DNA of 64,000 nucleotides from Bifidobacterium pseudolongum subsp. globosum. GTDB taxonomy: Bacteria > Actinomycetota > Actinomycetes > Actinomycetales > Bifidobacteriaceae. The stretch is from assembly GCF_004155535.1 (NCBI RefSeq), contig NZ_RYUH01000009.1, forward strand, positions 62,001-126,000. Direction: 5' to 3'. Positions 1 through 8,755 of the stretch are shown piece after piece; position 1 is the stretch's first letter; each line of letters begins with the position of its first letter. The translations under genes were made by a program, and so were the position numbers. The notes beneath the pieces were generated by a model. The model had not been told where the DNA came from. It was given only the letters and a program-made list of their open reading frames with translations, and did no database searches.

Positions 1-167
1 ACGAGGAATGCGCGAAGGTGCAGGCTGAGTTCAAACCAAGATTCTTCAAGGATCATGCCGGCGAAGTGAAGGAATCTGATTTTCAGACCTTTGACTTCCA
101 GAAACTGGATGAAATCGTGCTCAGCCTTATGGCGGAGTTGGGAAAAGCTGAAAATAGCGATAAATAA
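1..167 (+). CDS. C-terminal end of an unknown protein (partial)
   Basis: An open frame enters from the left edge (first full codon at base 3) and stops at TAA 165-167, giving the last 54 residues of a protein. The end is charged and predicted helical, with an FDFQKLDEIV stretch. I do not recognise a family. It lies 20 bases before the TIR gene, whose ribosome-binding site (AAGGAGAG) sits in that gap, so the two are probably one transcript and may work together. The codon use is AT-richer than the core genes to the right. Function cannot be given from this fragment. Confidence 0.6.
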   Translation, partial: EECAKVQAEFKPRFFKDHAGEVKESDFQTFDFQKLDEIVLSLMAELGKAENSDK

Positions 168-187
168 TCGATAAGGAGAGTCCGACT

Positions 188-1732
188 ATGAGCGGTAATG
201 ACAATCCAACCCATGAATATGAGATTTTTGTGAGCTATTCGCATGATGATGGTAGGTATACCATTCCATCATTTGTACAAAAGATTCTTGGGGCTGCCAC
301 TGAAGGGGGCTTTCGATTCAAGAGTTTTATCGATCAGCATATTACTGGCGCTTGGAAAGATAAAATTATAGAGCATTTGGAATCGGCGAACATTTTCATG
401 CCATTCATTTCCCCGACATATCTCGAAAGTGATTACTGTATAAGGGAACTGAGTAGCTTTGTAGATTATGCGCGCAGGTCCGAGGAGGTGAAGGTAATTA
501 TCCCAGTTTTTTGGGTGGATGTGAATGAAGACGCGTTACCGAACAATGGATTTAGTGAGTCGGCTTATAGATACTTCGAAAGGATACAGGGCATTACCTT
601 CGAAGGTAAGAAGAATCTCAGGTTGCAGGATCCGGAAACCATCGACTATTTCGGCATTTTTTGTTTTCTGAAACGATACCTTGATGATGCGGCTGCGACA
701 TTGCGAATCAGGAATCAAATTACTGAGAATATCATTCCTGAACTTCCCGATCCACTTAAGGGACGTGTTTTGGAGGGGATGGGTGTGACCGCATCTCCGG
801 GTGATGATACCCAAGCATCGGAACCAGTGCACGCTGAACTGAATGCGGTACAAACTGAGTCACCCATCGTTGCGAATAAACCCGCTGCATCGCCTGTGTC
901 CTCTGATAAAGAATCGCAAGCTGTAAAGATGCGGAAGAAGGGATCACAGAACCATAAAGGCTATGCGCCGGCGCATGAGCTGATGGTGAAGATTTACAAC
1001 ACTGTTGCCGAAACACCGTTTGTCGAAGGCAGCAAAGACCGTTCCAGTGCTCTCAAGCCCGAGTTCCGGGTGCCAGGGGTGTTGGAGACAGTCAGCTTGA
1101 CCAAGGACGGAGCGCACCTCACGCAAGGCATGAACTTCAATCTGGATTCCAATATCGCGTCGGTGTACATCTCCGCGAACTGGCAAGGTGTGCCTAATGA
1201 TGGCAGTGGCCGTGCCTATGAACGGGGCAATGACGAGCTTGGCGGGTTTTGGATTCTACCGAGGACCCACAAGTTGGAAAGCTATGAGCCGTGGGAGCAT
1301 GATTTCGACAACACCTTGGCCAACTACTTGTACCGCATCAAGATGAGCCAGCCGTATGCCGAGGATTACATCGCGCATAGGGATGAATGGCAAGCTCGAT
1401 ATGAGCGGTTTGCCGCCATGCCTGACGTGTCTTCGACGTATGCCAAGGAATTGTTCAATGGGAACAGGTTTGTGAGTGCGAATTCCCGACTGGAATTCGT
1501 ACGGGATGGCCGTCTACTGCCTGTCGAGCAGATCGATAACGAGGTATTGAACCGTACGATCATCGCGATCACCGATCCCGCGCAGGTCGATGAGGTCATT
1601 GCGTGCATCAACAACATGCACAAGGATGGCATTCGGTATTACCGCGTGGGTGCGCTGCTCGACACGAAGTCCGACGCCACGAATTTCGTGAATGCGCTCA
1701 AGAAGTACCGTGCATTCCTTGAACAGCAGTGA
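188..1732 (+). CDS. TIR-domain protein with unknown C-terminal domain
   Basis: 514 residues. The first ~130 residues form a TIR domain: YEIFVSYSHDD at the start, SPTYLESDYCIREL in the middle with a glutamate (E87) where bacterial TIR NADases keep the catalytic acid, then a hydrophobic VIIPVFWV strand. Residues ~200-255 look like a flexible linker rich in S, P and K. Residues ~255-514 form a second domain I cannot assign. Bacterial TIR proteins of this kind often cleave NAD in antiphage defence; that is family knowledge, and activity here is inference. The start is chosen from AAGGAGAG 8 bases upstream. The gene ends in front of a clear terminator and follows an unknown partner gene. Confidence 0.85.
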   Translation: MSGNDNPTHEYEIFVSYSHDDGRYTIPSFVQKILGAATEGGFRFKSFIDQHITGAWKDKIIEHLESANIFMPFISPTYLESDYCIRELSSFVDYARRSEEVKVIIPVFWVDVNEDALPNNGFSESAYRYFERIQGITFEGKKNLRLQDPETIDYFGIFCFLKRYLDDAAATLRIRNQITENIIPELPDPLKGRVLEGMGVTASPGDDTQASEPVHAELNAVQTESPIVANKPAASPVSSDKESQAVKMRKKGSQNHKGYAPAHELMVKIYNTVAETPFVEGSKDRSSALKPEFRVPGVLETVSLTKDGAHLTQGMNFNLDSNIASVYISANWQGVPNDGSGRAYERGNDELGGFWILPRTHKLESYEPWEHDFDNTLANYLYRIKMSQPYAEDYIAHRDEWQARYERFAAMPDVSSTYAKELFNGNRFVSANSRLEFVRDGRLLPVEQIDNEVLNRTIIAITDPAQVDEVIACINNMHKDGIRYYRVGALLDTKSDATNFVNALKKYRAFLEQQ

Positions 1733-1762
1733 TTGCGCGTACCACGCATAGCGTTGAATTTA

Positions 1763-1797
1763 TGTCCGCGCCTCGTGATGAGGTGCGGACATTTTTT
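1763..1797 (+). terminator. Rho-independent terminator after the TIR gene
   Basis: Arms TGTCCGCGCCTC and GAGGTGCGGACA form a 12-base-pair stem with one mismatch and a loop of GTGAT, followed by six T. It closes the left-edge transcript 30 bases after the TIR stop codon. Confidence 0.9.
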
Positions 1798-1895
1798 ATA
1801 TCATTGGATGATATAGCGAAGGGTATCTGATTCGGATTTTGAGATGTCGACAGGGTTGATTTGACGATGCAATGGAAGAGTGGAAGCATAGAGAA

Positions 1896-1913
1896 ATCGA
1901 TATATATATCGAT
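1896..1913. promoter_or_regulatory. 18-bp perfect AT palindrome upstream of the wall protein gene
   Basis: ATCGATATATATATCGAT is a perfect palindrome about 90 bases before the wall protein start. In a GC-rich genome such an AT palindrome stands out. It may be an operator or part of the promoter; no regulator can be named. Confidence 0.4.
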
Positions 1914-2001
1914 GCATATTATTCAGTGGCTCGCCTTATTCCGTCATGGTGATGTGTGGAGTGGCTTCGGGGTTGGGCGCGCTGTGAGAGAAGGAACAAG
2001 C

Positions 2002-3555
2002 ATGAAGAGATTCAAGAAGCTTGCCGCGGGTATGGTGGCCGCTGGCATGGCGTTGGCCATGCTACCGGTCGCTGCGGCGCAGGCGGATGAAGAGTATGAC
2101 TGGTCGAATCCGATTACTATCTCAGATGTTCAGGTTGCTGATGTAACTGACATGACTGCGGACGTGACTTTCAAATATACATTCGATGAGGCCAGGTTCA
2201 AGAAATTTCAGCCGGATGCCAAGATTACACGGGTGTGTTTCATTGTCAATGTCGACAAGATTCTGACGATGACACCTGAACAACGTTTCTATGAGCCCAT
2301 GTGGGCTGCACGCGAGGTCTGGGATGACGATCCCGGACTGTGCACCGACATGGTTGGGGATGACGTGGTCACGCCCGAACAGGAGCAGGAGTTTTATAGT
2401 CTCAAAGCGGTACCGCTTTCCACAAGGTTGGGGAGTAAGGATTATCGGGAAGCAACTCTTTCGATGTATAGCTTCCGGCGTGGTGATATTCTTGCGGGGA
2501 ATGAACTCAAGAAAGCGGGTACCGTCTCAGTGCGTCTGAAGGGCCTGCAACCAAATATGTGGTATGGCAATAAGAATGTTCCCCAGAAGAATGAGGAAAA
2601 CTATATTTATCCTATGTCTACTGGTCCGTTGGCTCGTTGGCTTTTGTTCCGAGAGAAACTGAAAGAAGTGGCGCAGCCGGGGGCATTCGACCAAGTCATG
2701 GAATATGAATATGACGGTACATGTTGGACGTCAGATGGTCAGACGAAGCCTTGCAAAGGGGAGAGGAAGTATGCACTGAACAAAAATTATGGAAAACCAA
2801 TTAATATAGACATGAATCAGCTATTTGTCGGTGCTCATGTTGATTATGAAAAGAATTACGAGGGTAAAAAGTATACCGACTATTTCAGTGTGTACGACGG
2901 CGCTGTGCAGGTTCCGTCATTCACTACCAAGCCGAAGGGCTCGGGGAGCACGGTTGCGTTTACGGATGTGCATTCGAGTACGCCTCATGCGGATGATATT
3001 CGTTGGCTTGCGGCCAACAAGATCTCGGAAGGCTACAAGAACGCGAATGGCACGTACCGGTTTGAGGGCATGACGAGTGTGTACCGTCAGGATATGGCGG
3101 CGTTCCTGCGTCGTGAGGCGGTCAAGCGGGGTATCTCGGACGCGGCCTCTTGGAAGCCGTCGGCCGCGGATTGGAAGCGTTTTGTCGATGTGAATGCCAA
3201 GACGCCCCACGCTGAGGATATTCTGTGGCTGGCGCATGCGGGCATCTCGGAAGGGTGGAAGACGAACCGAGGTGCGGAGTTTCGTGGCATGGACACGGTC
3301 AAACGTCAGGATATGGCCGCGTTTCTCAAGCGTTTGGCGAATAAAGCCAGCAAAGGTGGCAATGTGACACCCAAGTCATTTGTGGACGTGACCGACACGA
3401 CCCCGCATGTCGCAGAGGTCCGCTGGCTTGGCGGCTCTGGTATCTCGAAGGGATGGCAGACGCCTCGTGGCCCGGAGTTCCGTGGTATGAGCTCGGTGGT
3501 GCGTCAGGACATGGCCGCGTTCATCCACCGCCTCGACAACCTACTCGCAAAGTGA
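2002..3555 (+). CDS. Secreted cell-wall protein with three SLH-like repeats
   Basis: 517 residues. A signal peptide (MKRFKK, hydrophobic core, cleavage near AQA/DEE at ~28) is followed by a ~290-residue domain I do not recognise and then three repeats of ~54 residues at about 319-373, 394-447 and 460-513. Each repeat has F-x-D-V, T-P-H, W-L, G-I-S-x-G-W/Y and ends in RQDMAAF. Such S-layer-homology-like repeats are common in surface proteins of bifidobacteria and other Actinobacteria and probably hold the protein at the envelope. I chose ATG 2002 because GAGAGAAGGA lies upstream and the signal peptide begins there; the frame is open 47 codons further upstream but without signal features. The ligand is unknown. 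Confidence 0.85.
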   Translation: MKRFKKLAAGMVAAGMALAMLPVAAAQADEEYDWSNPITISDVQVADVTDMTADVTFKYTFDEARFKKFQPDAKITRVCFIVNVDKILTMTPEQRFYEPMWAAREVWDDDPGLCTDMVGDDVVTPEQEQEFYSLKAVPLSTRLGSKDYREATLSMYSFRRGDILAGNELKKAGTVSVRLKGLQPNMWYGNKNVPQKNEENYIYPMSTGPLARWLLFREKLKEVAQPGAFDQVMEYEYDGTCWTSDGQTKPCKGERKYALNKNYGKPINIDMNQLFVGAHVDYEKNYEGKKYTDYFSVYDGAVQVPSFTTKPKGSGSTVAFTDVHSSTPHADDIRWLAANKISEGYKNANGTYRFEGMTSVYRQDMAAFLRREAVKRGISDAASWKPSAADWKRFVDVNAKTPHAEDILWLAHAGISEGWKTNRGAEFRGMDTVKRQDMAAFLKRLANKASKGGNVTPKSFVDVTDTTPHVAEVRWLGGSGISKGWQTPRGPEFRGMSSVVRQDMAAFIHRLDNLLAK

Positions 3556-3576
3556 CATCGCTGTAGTCAGCGGAGC

Positions 3577-3625
3577 GTGCGGATTGTACGCGGTTGAGAA
3601 CCGCTGCGTACAATTCGCGCGCTTT
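3577..3625 (+). terminator. Terminator hairpin after the wall protein gene
   Basis: The arms GTGCGGATTGTACGC and GCGTACAATTCGCGC fold together with an inner GGTT/AACC pair and a short bulge, and five T follow (3623-3627). The core ATTGTACGC is repeated in the next hairpin. Confidence 0.7.
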
Positions 3626-3636
3626 TTGGCTTCTTT

Positions 3637-3685
3637 GCGTATGAATTGTACGCAGTCAACCCAGAACCGCGTACAATTCATACGC
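3637..3685. promoter_or_regulatory. 17-bp perfect inverted repeat upstream of proS
   Basis: GCGTATGAATTGTACGC (3637-3653) and its exact complement (3669-3685) enclose a 15-base loop. The repeat shares the GAATTGTACGC core with the preceding terminator stem. It ends about 45 bases before the proS -10 box, so it could be a second terminator, an insulator or a binding site. Confidence 0.5.
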
Positions 3686-3744
3686 TACGGGAAGTGTCAC
3701 CACACCGCCTCCAGATGTCTGGGAATGCGCATAATTTGAGGGGT

Positions 3745-5550
3745 ATGACTACTGCACTTCGAATGTCCACGTTGTTCCTGCGTACCCTGCGCGAAGACCC
3801 CGCAGACGCAGATGTCGATTCCGCAAAACTGCTCCAGCGCGCCGGCTACATCCGCAAGGCCGCGCCCGGCATCTGGACATGGCTGCCGCTCGGTCTGAGC
3901 GTGCTCAACAAGATCGAAGAGATCATCCGCGAGGAGATCAATGGCATCGGCGCGCAGGAAGTGCATTTCCCCGCGCTGCTGCCGCGCGAGCCGTACGAGG
4001 CGACCCACCGCTGGGAAGAGTACGGCGACAACATCTTCCGCTTGAAGGACCGCCATGAGTCCGACTATCTGCTGGCGCCCACGCACGAAGAGATGTTCAC
4101 GCTGCTCGTGAAGGACATGTATTCGTCGTACAAGGACCTGCCCGTCACGCTGTACCAGATCCAGACGAAGTACCGCGACGAGTTCCGCCCGCGCGCCGGT
4201 CTGATCCGCGGCCGCGAGTTCATCATGAAGGACGCCTATTCGTTCACTGTGGACGAAGAGGGCATGCGCCAGGCGTACATGGACGAGCGCGGCGCGTATG
4301 AGCGCATCTTCCAGCGCCTCGACCTGAAGTATGTGCCGGTGTTCGCCATGAGCGGCCCGATGGGCGGCTCGGCGTCCGAGGAGTTCCTCGCGCCGATGCC
4401 GATCGGCGAAGACACATTCGCACTTGCGCCGAGCGGCAAGGCGTGGAATGTGGAGGCGCTGCACACGCCCGAGGTGGAGGATATCGACGCTTCCGCCACG
4501 CCTGCCGCCACGAAGCGCGCCACGCCGAACGCGCGCACGATCGACGAGATGGTGGCGTTCGCGAACGCCGAATACCCGCGTGAAGACGGCCGTGACTGGG
4601 CCGCCACGGACATTCTGAAGAACGTCGTGGTGGCGGTGAAGCACGTCGAAGACGACGAGCATGACGAACCGTGGCGTGAACTTGTGGTCGTGGGCATTCC
4701 GGGCGACCGCACGATTGACATGAAGCGGCTCGAGGCGCAGTTTGCGCCGGCCGAGCTCGAGGAGGCGACTGAAGAGGACTTCAAGGCGCACCCCGAACTC
4801 GTGCAGGGCTACATCGGGCCGATGGCGTTTGGCCCGCAGAACGACGATGATGACGCGCTGCGCTACCTGATCGACGCGCACGTGGCCCGTGGGTCGGCAT
4901 GGTTCACCGGCGCCGACGAAGTGGACGTGGACTACTACGAGCTGGTGTATGGCCGTGACTTCGAGGCCGACGGCGTGGTAGAGGCCGTCGAGGTGCGTGA
5001 CGGCGACATGAGCCCGGACGGCTCGGGCCCGCTCAGCTTCGAGCGCGGCGTGGAGATCGGCCAGGTGTTCCAGCTCGGCCTCAAGTACTCCGAGGCACTC
5101 GGCCTCAAGGTGCTCGACCAGAACGGCAAGACGGTGCCGGTATGGATGGGCTGCTACGGCATCGGCGTGAGCCGTGTGCTCGCATGCATCGCCGAGACGC
5201 ACCACGACGACCGTGGCCTGGCATGGCCGGCGAATATCGCACCCGCCCAGGTGCACATCGTGGCCACCGGCAAGGACGCACAGGCGTTCGAAGCCGCCGA
5301 AACACTCGTGGCCGAACTCGAGGGCCGCGGCATCGAGGTCATCTTCGACGACCGCAAGAAGGTCTCGCCGGGCGTCAAGTTCAAGGACGCCGAACTCATC
5401 GGTGTGCCGATCATCGCCGTCGCGGGCCGCGACACCGTCAACAACGGCACGATCGAAGTGCGTGACCGCAATGGCGAGAACAACCAGGCGGTGCCGGTGG
5501 AAGCCGCCGCGCAGGTGATCGCCGACCGCCTTGAGGCCATGCTCAAGTAA
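3745..5550 (+). CDS. proS: Prolyl-tRNA synthetase
   Basis: 601 residues, the usual length for the bacterial type with an editing insertion. It charges tRNA-Pro with proline in the cytoplasm. The N-terminal class II core is clear ([48 protein letters not shown]), the middle ~220-400 holds the deacylase insertion, [11 protein letters not shown] is motif 3, and the anticodon-binding domain closes the protein. I chose ATG 3745: a TAATTT -10 box at 3732-3737 puts the transcript start about at the A of this ATG, so the message is probably leaderless. The frame also stays open upstream, and a second ATG at 3763 is possible. It is a single-gene unit ending in a very strong hairpin. Confidence 0.97.
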   Translation: MTTALRMSTLFLRTLREDPADADVDSAKLLQRAGYIRKAAPGIWTWLPLGLSVLNKIEEIIREEINGIGAQEVHFPALLPREPYEATHRWEEYGDNIFRLKDRHESDYLLAPTHEEMFTLLVKDMYSSYKDLPVTLYQIQTKYRDEFRPRAGLIRGREFIMKDAYSFTVDEEGMRQAYMDERGAYERIFQRLDLKYVPVFAMSGPMGGSASEEFLAPMPIGEDTFALAPSGKAWNVEALHTPEVEDIDASATPAATKRATPNARTIDEMVAFANAEYPREDGRDWAATDILKNVVVAVKHVEDDEHDEPWRELVVVGIPGDRTIDMKRLEAQFAPAELEEATEEDFKAHPELVQGYIGPMAFGPQNDDDDALRYLIDAHVARGSAWFTGADEVDVDYYELVYGRDFEADGVVEAVEVRDGDMSPDGSGPLSFERGVEIGQVFQLGLKYSEALGLKVLDQNGKTVPVWMGCYGIGVSRVLACIAETHHDDRGLAWPANIAPAQVHIVATGKDAQAFEAAETLVAELEGRGIEVIFDDRKKVSPGVKFKDAELIGVPIIAVAGRDTVNNGTIEVRDRNGENNQAVPVEAAAQVIADRLEAMLK

Positions 5551-5588
5551 CGCCGGGCTACCCTAGGGCATTCAGCCAACAGAGTGTG

Positions 5589-5628
5589 GGCGGGGTGTGG
5601 ATGGAGCTGACTCCATCCACACCCCGCC
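5589..5628 (+). terminator. Perfect 18-bp hairpin after proS
   Basis: GGCGGGGTGTGGATGGAG (5589-5606), loop CTGA, then its exact complement to 5628. No long T-run follows (TTCGC). The stem is unusually long and free of mismatches; it is placed 38 bases after the proS stop and probably ends or protects that transcript. Confidence 0.7.
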
Positions 5629-5746
5629 TTCGCTATGGGGCGTCCGACCACAGGGGCTTGTGTGGTTTGCCCCGGGCCCGGGCGGTGGGTGACAGTGGAT
5701 GCAGACACCATGCACGGACGCATGGTTCTGCACGAAAGGACCCATC

Positions 5747-6346
5747 ATGGCACTGCAACAGGCTCTCGTCACCATCACCGGCAATGTGGGCAACGACCCC
5801 ACGCTCTATGGCAAAGACCCCGCCAAACCGGCGTGCGTCTTCAGAATGGGGTGCACGCGCCGGTATCTCGACAAAACCGGCACATGGCAACAGCTGCCCA
5901 CCACATGGATCGCCGTCAAAGCGTTCCGTTCGCTCGCGCTCAACATCATGGGCTCCATCCGCAAAGGCAATCCGGTCATCGTCTGCGGTGTGCTCGGCAC
6001 CGAGGAATGGGCGGGCGAGGACGGCGAGATGCATTCGCGGCTCGTCCTCGAAGCGAGCAATGTGGGGCACGACCTCAATTACGTCACCACGATCTGCCGC
6101 AGGATGGTGAAGGAGTCCACAGGTGAGGGCAACGACGAACGCGCGCAGTCGCCCACCGCGCAGACCACGCCGCCGTCGCCCTCAGATACAGAAGCGGCCG
6201 CACCGGTCGAATTGGTCGGTGCGGCCGCCATGCCGTCAAGCCAGGGTGGGGGCGCCCCGGAAACCGCACCGCCTGCGCAATCCACGGCAGGAGGTGAGTC
6301 GGCCCAGCAACAGGTGGAATTCACCGATGAGAAGCCGTCGTTCTAA
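5747..6346 (+). CDS. ssb: Single-stranded DNA-binding protein, divergent paralogue
   Basis: 199 residues. The N-terminal ~115 residues form an OB fold of the SSB type (VTITGNVGNDPTLYG, WIAVKAFRSLALN, GNPVIVCGVLGTEEW). The rest is a low-complexity tail rich in P, Q, A and T, ending in TDEKPSF, which resembles the acidic tip that recruits repair proteins. It binds single-stranded DNA in replication or repair; because it does not sit with rpsF/rpsR it is likely a second, more specialised SSB. The start follows GAAAGGA at 5734-5740. The tail region contains a 12-bp perfect inverted repeat (6194-6228). It converges on the M13 peptidase gene 14 bases away. Confidence 0.85.
   Translation: MALQQALVTITGNVGNDPTLYGKDPAKPACVFRMGCTRRYLDKTGTWQQLPTTWIAVKAFRSLALNIMGSIRKGNPVIVCGVLGTEEWAGEDGEMHSRLVLEASNVGHDLNYVTTICRRMVKESTGEGNDERAQSPTAQTTPPSPSDTEAAAPVELVGAAAMPSSQGGGAPETAPPAQSTAGGESAQQQVEFTDEKPSF
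6194..6228. terminator. 12-bp inverted repeat inside the ssb tail
   Basis: GCGGCCGCACCG (6194-6205) and CGGTGCGGCCGC (6217-6228) are exact complements around an 11-base loop. They lie in the codons of the disordered SSB tail, about 130 bases past the end of the convergent peptidase gene, and might stop its transcript. No T-run is present, so this is tentative. Confidence 0.35.
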
Positions 6347-6360
6347 GGGTGCGAGTCAGA

Positions 6361-8460
6361 TCACCAGATGTGTACGCGCTCTTCGGGCTTGAGCCACATG
6401 CGGTCTTCGGGCGTCACGCCGAAGGCCTTGTAGAACAGGTCCACATTGCGCGCGATGCCGTTGGTGCGGTTCTCGGCCGGGGAGTGCGGGTCGATCTGCA
6501 GGTACTGTTCGGCCAGTTCGTCGCGGTTCTTGGTGCGCCAGATGGCCGCATAGCCTAGGAAGAAGCGCTGCAGACCGGTGAAGCCGTCGAGCACCGGGGC
6601 CTCGTCGAGCGCGGCCTCGATGCCGGCGGGCGATCCGTCGATCGGGCGTCCGGCCGCTTCGTCCAACGCGAAGGCGTAGGCCTTGAGCGCGATGTTGACG
6701 CCGCTCAGATCGCCGATGTTCTCACCGATCGTCAGCGCGCCGTTCACATGCGGAGCTTGCTCGGGGGAGTCCGAGTACTTTTCCTGCAGCTGCACCGGCA
6801 CGAACTGGTCGTACTGTTCGATGAGCGTCTTCGTGAGCTCCTGGAACCGCTGCTTGTCTTCGGCGGTCCACCAGTCCTCGAGCTTGCCTTCGCCGTTGAA
6901 CTGCGCGCCTTGGTCGTCGAAGCCATGGCCGATCTCGTGGCCGATCACCGAGCCGATGCCGCCGTAGTTGACGGCGTCCTCAGCCTCAGGGTTGAAGAAC
7001 GGCGGCTGCAGGATCGCTGCGGGGAACACGATGATGTTGAGCGTCGGCTCGTAATACGCGTTCACTGTCTGCGGGTTCATGAGCCACTCGTCCTTGTCCA
7101 CCGGCTTGCCGCACTTGGCCATCTGGTAGCCGAATTCGTACACGGCGGCGGCGCGCATGTTCTCGACGAGACCGGAGTCGGCATGCACGTCGAGCGCCGT
7201 GTAGTCGCGCCAGTGGTTCGTGTAGCCGATCTTCGCCTCGAAGTGGTCGAGCTTATCGAGCGCCTTGCGCTTCGTCTCGTCGCCGAGCCAGTCGCTGTTG
7301 AGGATTGAGACGTGGTAGGCCTCGATCAGATTGTGCACGAGCTCTTCCATGCGCGTCTTCGACGATTCGGGGAAGTGCTTGCGCACGTAGATGCGGCCCA
7401 CGTCCTCACCGCAGATGCCGTTGATGAGCGAGACGCCGCGCTTCCAACGCACGCGCTGCTCCTTGGTGCCCGAAAGCGTCTTGCCGTAGAACTCGAAATT
7501 CGCGGAATCGAAGTCGCGGCTCAGCATGCTCGCGCGGCCCACGATCGTGTGCACACGCGCCCACAGCTTCAGGTCGTCGAGCTGAGCGTCGCGCCAGAAC
7601 TCGTTGAGACCGGTGAAGAACGACGGCTCCATCACATTCACATGCGCGAGCGCGCCGAGCACATCCACCGCATAGGTGCCGGCCGTGGCGGACGCGTCGT
7701 AGGCGCGCTGCACGGCCTGCGCCCACGCCTCGATGCCGAAGTCGGCGAGCATCGCCTTGAGCTCGGCGAATTCGGTGGGGTTGTTCGTCTTCTGCGAGTC
7801 GCGCGTAGACACGTTGTCCCAGTGGTGCGCGGCGATCGCCGTTTCCACGTCGAGCAGCCGCTGGGCCTGCTCGCGCGCCTCGTCGTCGGCGTGCGCGTAG
7901 CCGGCATTGGTGAGCTGGCGCGCCACCATGCGCACATAGGCGTCACGGATCGGCGCGTAATGGTCCTCGCGGTAATACGCCTCGTCGGGCAGACCGAGTC
8001 CGCCCTGGCTCATGTGCATGATGTTCACGTCGGGGTTGTTGAAGTCGCCGAAGACGTCGAACCCGAACAGGTCGGGGCCGCCGTACGGGCTCATCGCGCC
8101 GAGCACCTCGGTCAGCTCCGCTTTTGATTTGGCGGCGTCGATCGCGTTCAGATCGTCTCGAATCGGCTCCACGCCGGCCTTTTCCACAGCATCGGTATCG
8201 AGGAACGAAGCATACAGCGCCTTCGATTTGGCGGCTTCGTCGCCGCTGGATTCGAGGATGTCTCGGATTTGATGCTCGGCGTTTTCGGCGAGGCGGTCGA
8301 ACGAGCCGAAGCGCGAACGGTCGTCGGGCAGGATATAGGTGTCGATCCACGGGCCGTTCACGTAGCGGAACAGATCGTCCGCCGGCCTGATCACCGAAGA
8401 GAAAGAAGAGGGGTCAATGCCCGAAGAGAGCAGGGCATGCGCAGTGGTTGTGCTAGTCAT
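6361..8460 (-). CDS. pepO: M13-family zinc endopeptidase (PepO/neprilysin-like)
   Basis: 699 residues, normal for the family. The zinc motif HEIGH is at 508-512, ENIGDLSGV supplies the third ligand and aspartate partner, and NAYYEPTLN is the substrate-backbone motif. There is no signal peptide, so it acts in the cytoplasm on short peptides, probably those brought in by oligopeptide transporters such as the one at 48.6-53.9 kb. The start codon is preceded by AGAGCTTTCC-type sequence without a good ribosome site, but TATAGTGTGGAGCC places a -10-like box close to the ATG on this strand, so it could be leaderless. Single gene, convergent with ssb. Confidence 0.93.
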   Translation of the reverse strand: MTSTTTAHALLSSGIDPSSFSSVIRPADDLFRYVNGPWIDTYILPDDRSRFGSFDRLAENAEHQIRDILESSGDEAAKSKALYASFLDTDAVEKAGVEPIRDDLNAIDAAKSKAELTEVLGAMSPYGGPDLFGFDVFGDFNNPDVNIMHMSQGGLGLPDEAYYREDHYAPIRDAYVRMVARQLTNAGYAHADDEAREQAQRLLDVETAIAAHHWDNVSTRDSQKTNNPTEFAELKAMLADFGIEAWAQAVQRAYDASATAGTYAVDVLGALAHVNVMEPSFFTGLNEFWRDAQLDDLKLWARVHTIVGRASMLSRDFDSANFEFYGKTLSGTKEQRVRWKRGVSLINGICGEDVGRIYVRKHFPESSKTRMEELVHNLIEAYHVSILNSDWLGDETKRKALDKLDHFEAKIGYTNHWRDYTALDVHADSGLVENMRAAAVYEFGYQMAKCGKPVDKDEWLMNPQTVNAYYEPTLNIIVFPAAILQPPFFNPEAEDAVNYGGIGSVIGHEIGHGFDDQGAQFNGEGKLEDWWTAEDKQRFQELTKTLIEQYDQFVPVQLQEKYSDSPEQAPHVNGALTIGENIGDLSGVNIALKAYAFALDEAAGRPIDGSPAGIEAALDEAPVLDGFTGLQRFFLGYAAIWRTKNRDELAEQYLQIDPHSPAENRTNGIARNVDLFYKAFGVTPEDRMWLKPEERVHIW

Positions 8461-8755
8461 GGCTCCACACTATAGAGCTTTCCTGACATACCGCCGTTAT
8501 GCCCAAGGCATGTGCGGGCCTGCGGAAACCGGCTCCTCAAGGGTGGGAGGGCATAGCTCCGCGGAATTGTCAAAGAGGGTACGCTGACCGTAAAAAATGC
8601 GGAAAAGGGGCAGTCTGCCGCAGAAATAAGCGAGACTTGAAGAAGGTTCGGCTGGTCGTTGGAACATGCGGACAGCCGGGAATCCTCACCAAGCGTGCAT
8701 CCCAGTTGCGGCCGGCGTTGTGCGCACAACAGAAAAGGAAGGAAGGGAACATATC
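8461..8755. other. Divergent intergenic region
   Basis: 295 bases between the divergent peptidase and DUF308-like genes. It must carry both promoters. I see no coding frame with a ribosome site and no strong palindrome. Confidence 0.5.

Noticed and set aside
3556..3745. T-box or other tRNA-sensing leader for proS
   Set aside because: No T-box consensus or antiterminator found, and the transcript appears to start at the ATG.
3697..5256. Open frame of 519 codons on the minus strand opposite proS
   Set aside because: Histidine- and arginine-rich product of the kind made by the antisense of GC-rich codons; proS on the plus strand is certain. Similar long antisense frames at 18265-20091, 38018-40159, 43062-44804 and 58075-59955 were left out for the same reason.
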